From: Shewanella sp. 10N.286.48.A6
GTDB lineage: Bacteria; Pseudomonadota; Gammaproteobacteria; Enterobacterales; Shewanellaceae
Direction of reading: 5' to 3'
DNA length: 5,798 nt
NCBI RefSeq assembly: GCF_002873135.1
Contig: NZ_MCVI01000060.1
Coordinates: forward strand, 1-5,798
Each line of letters opens with the position of its first letter. Positions within the stretch are counted from its first letter, which is position 1. Below are positions 5,779-5,798 of the stretch, in pieces. The notes below the pieces were generated by a model. It saw nothing but the letters and a program-made list of their open reading frames with translations, made no database searches and was not told the origin of the DNA. The position numbers and the translations under genes were made by a program.

Positions 5779-5798
5779 AGCTTCAACCAATCTTGTGG
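5769..5798 (-). CDS. hemF: hemF 3' end, partial: genuine gene end or third remnant
   Basis: The last 30 bases encode PQDWLKLES followed by TAG on the minus strand, identical to the end of copy 2. If hemF is intact in this genome, this may be its true C-terminus, with the body of the gene (aerobic conversion of coproporphyrinogen III to protoporphyrinogen IX in haem synthesis) beyond the right edge. It could equally be another truncated repeat unit. The window is too short to tell. Confidence 0.45.
   Translation of the reverse strand, partial: PQDWLKLES

Larger units (their letters stand above)
5408..5798. repeat. 181-bp tandem direct repeat (two full copies plus the start of a third)
   Basis: The sequence beginning AGCTTCAACCAATCTTGTGG occurs at 5417, 5598 and 5779, a constant period of 181 bp. 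The full copies 5417-5597 and 5598-5778 differ at four places: 5452 G versus 5633 A, 5470 G versus 5651 A, 5507 G versus 5688 A, and 5544 A versus 5725 C. Weaker identity continues left to about 5408 (TAGTTTTCGAG versus TAGCTTTCCAG). The third copy is cut by the window edge, so the total number is unknown. Each unit consists mainly of decayed hemF 3'-end sequence on the minus strand, with about 25-30 bp of less certain origin. The unit is too long and lacks the spacer structure for CRISPR. Confidence 0.95.

Noticed and set aside
5417..5798. Possible CRISPR array, integron attC array or insertion sequence
   Set aside because: Units are contiguous, 181 bp long and nearly identical with no variable spacers. 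No transposase frame, terminal inverted repeats or attC core sites are visible, and hemF homology explains most of the unit.

Overview
The window looks like chromosomal core DNA of a marine gammaproteobacterium, most likely Shewanella or a close Alteromonadales relative. This is inferred from protein resemblance and gene order, not from a database search. The order rrn promoters, yrdA, yrdB (DUF1488), aroE matches the rrnD, yrdA, yrdB, aroE neighbourhood of E. coli. In Shewanella- and Vibrio-type genomes hemF usually sits beside aroE, and the right edge of this window carries hemF 3'-end sequence.

Layout. Positions 1-331 hold no gene. They contain two tandem promoters on the minus strand that match ribosomal RNA P1 and P2 promoters closely, so a 16S rRNA gene should lie just beyond the left edge. 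yrdA (332-883, +) encodes a gamma-carbonic-anhydrase-like hexapeptide-repeat protein. It converges on the minus-strand yrdB across a stem-loop. Reading leftward on the minus strand from 4786 come a lipoprotein amidohydrolase, a second secreted amidohydrolase-like protein, aroE and yrdB. Gaps between them are 11, 46 and 25 bp, so they may be co-transcribed. A divergent 186-bp region separates this block from a group 2 truncated haemoglobin gene (4973-5410, +).

From 5408 to the right edge there is a 181-bp tandem repeat, with two full copies and the start of a third. Each full copy is a frameshifted fragment of the 3' end of hemF (coproporphyrinogen III oxidase) on the minus strand. The stop codon of the first fragment overlaps the globin stop codon.

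The two observations most worth following up are these. First, the decayed hemF tail has been amplified in tandem. Second, the second amidohydrolase-like protein appears to have lost all five canonical metal ligands while staying tightly coupled to an intact-looking partner. Apart from these, the region is ordinary housekeeping DNA, and I see no clear sign of a wholly new system.
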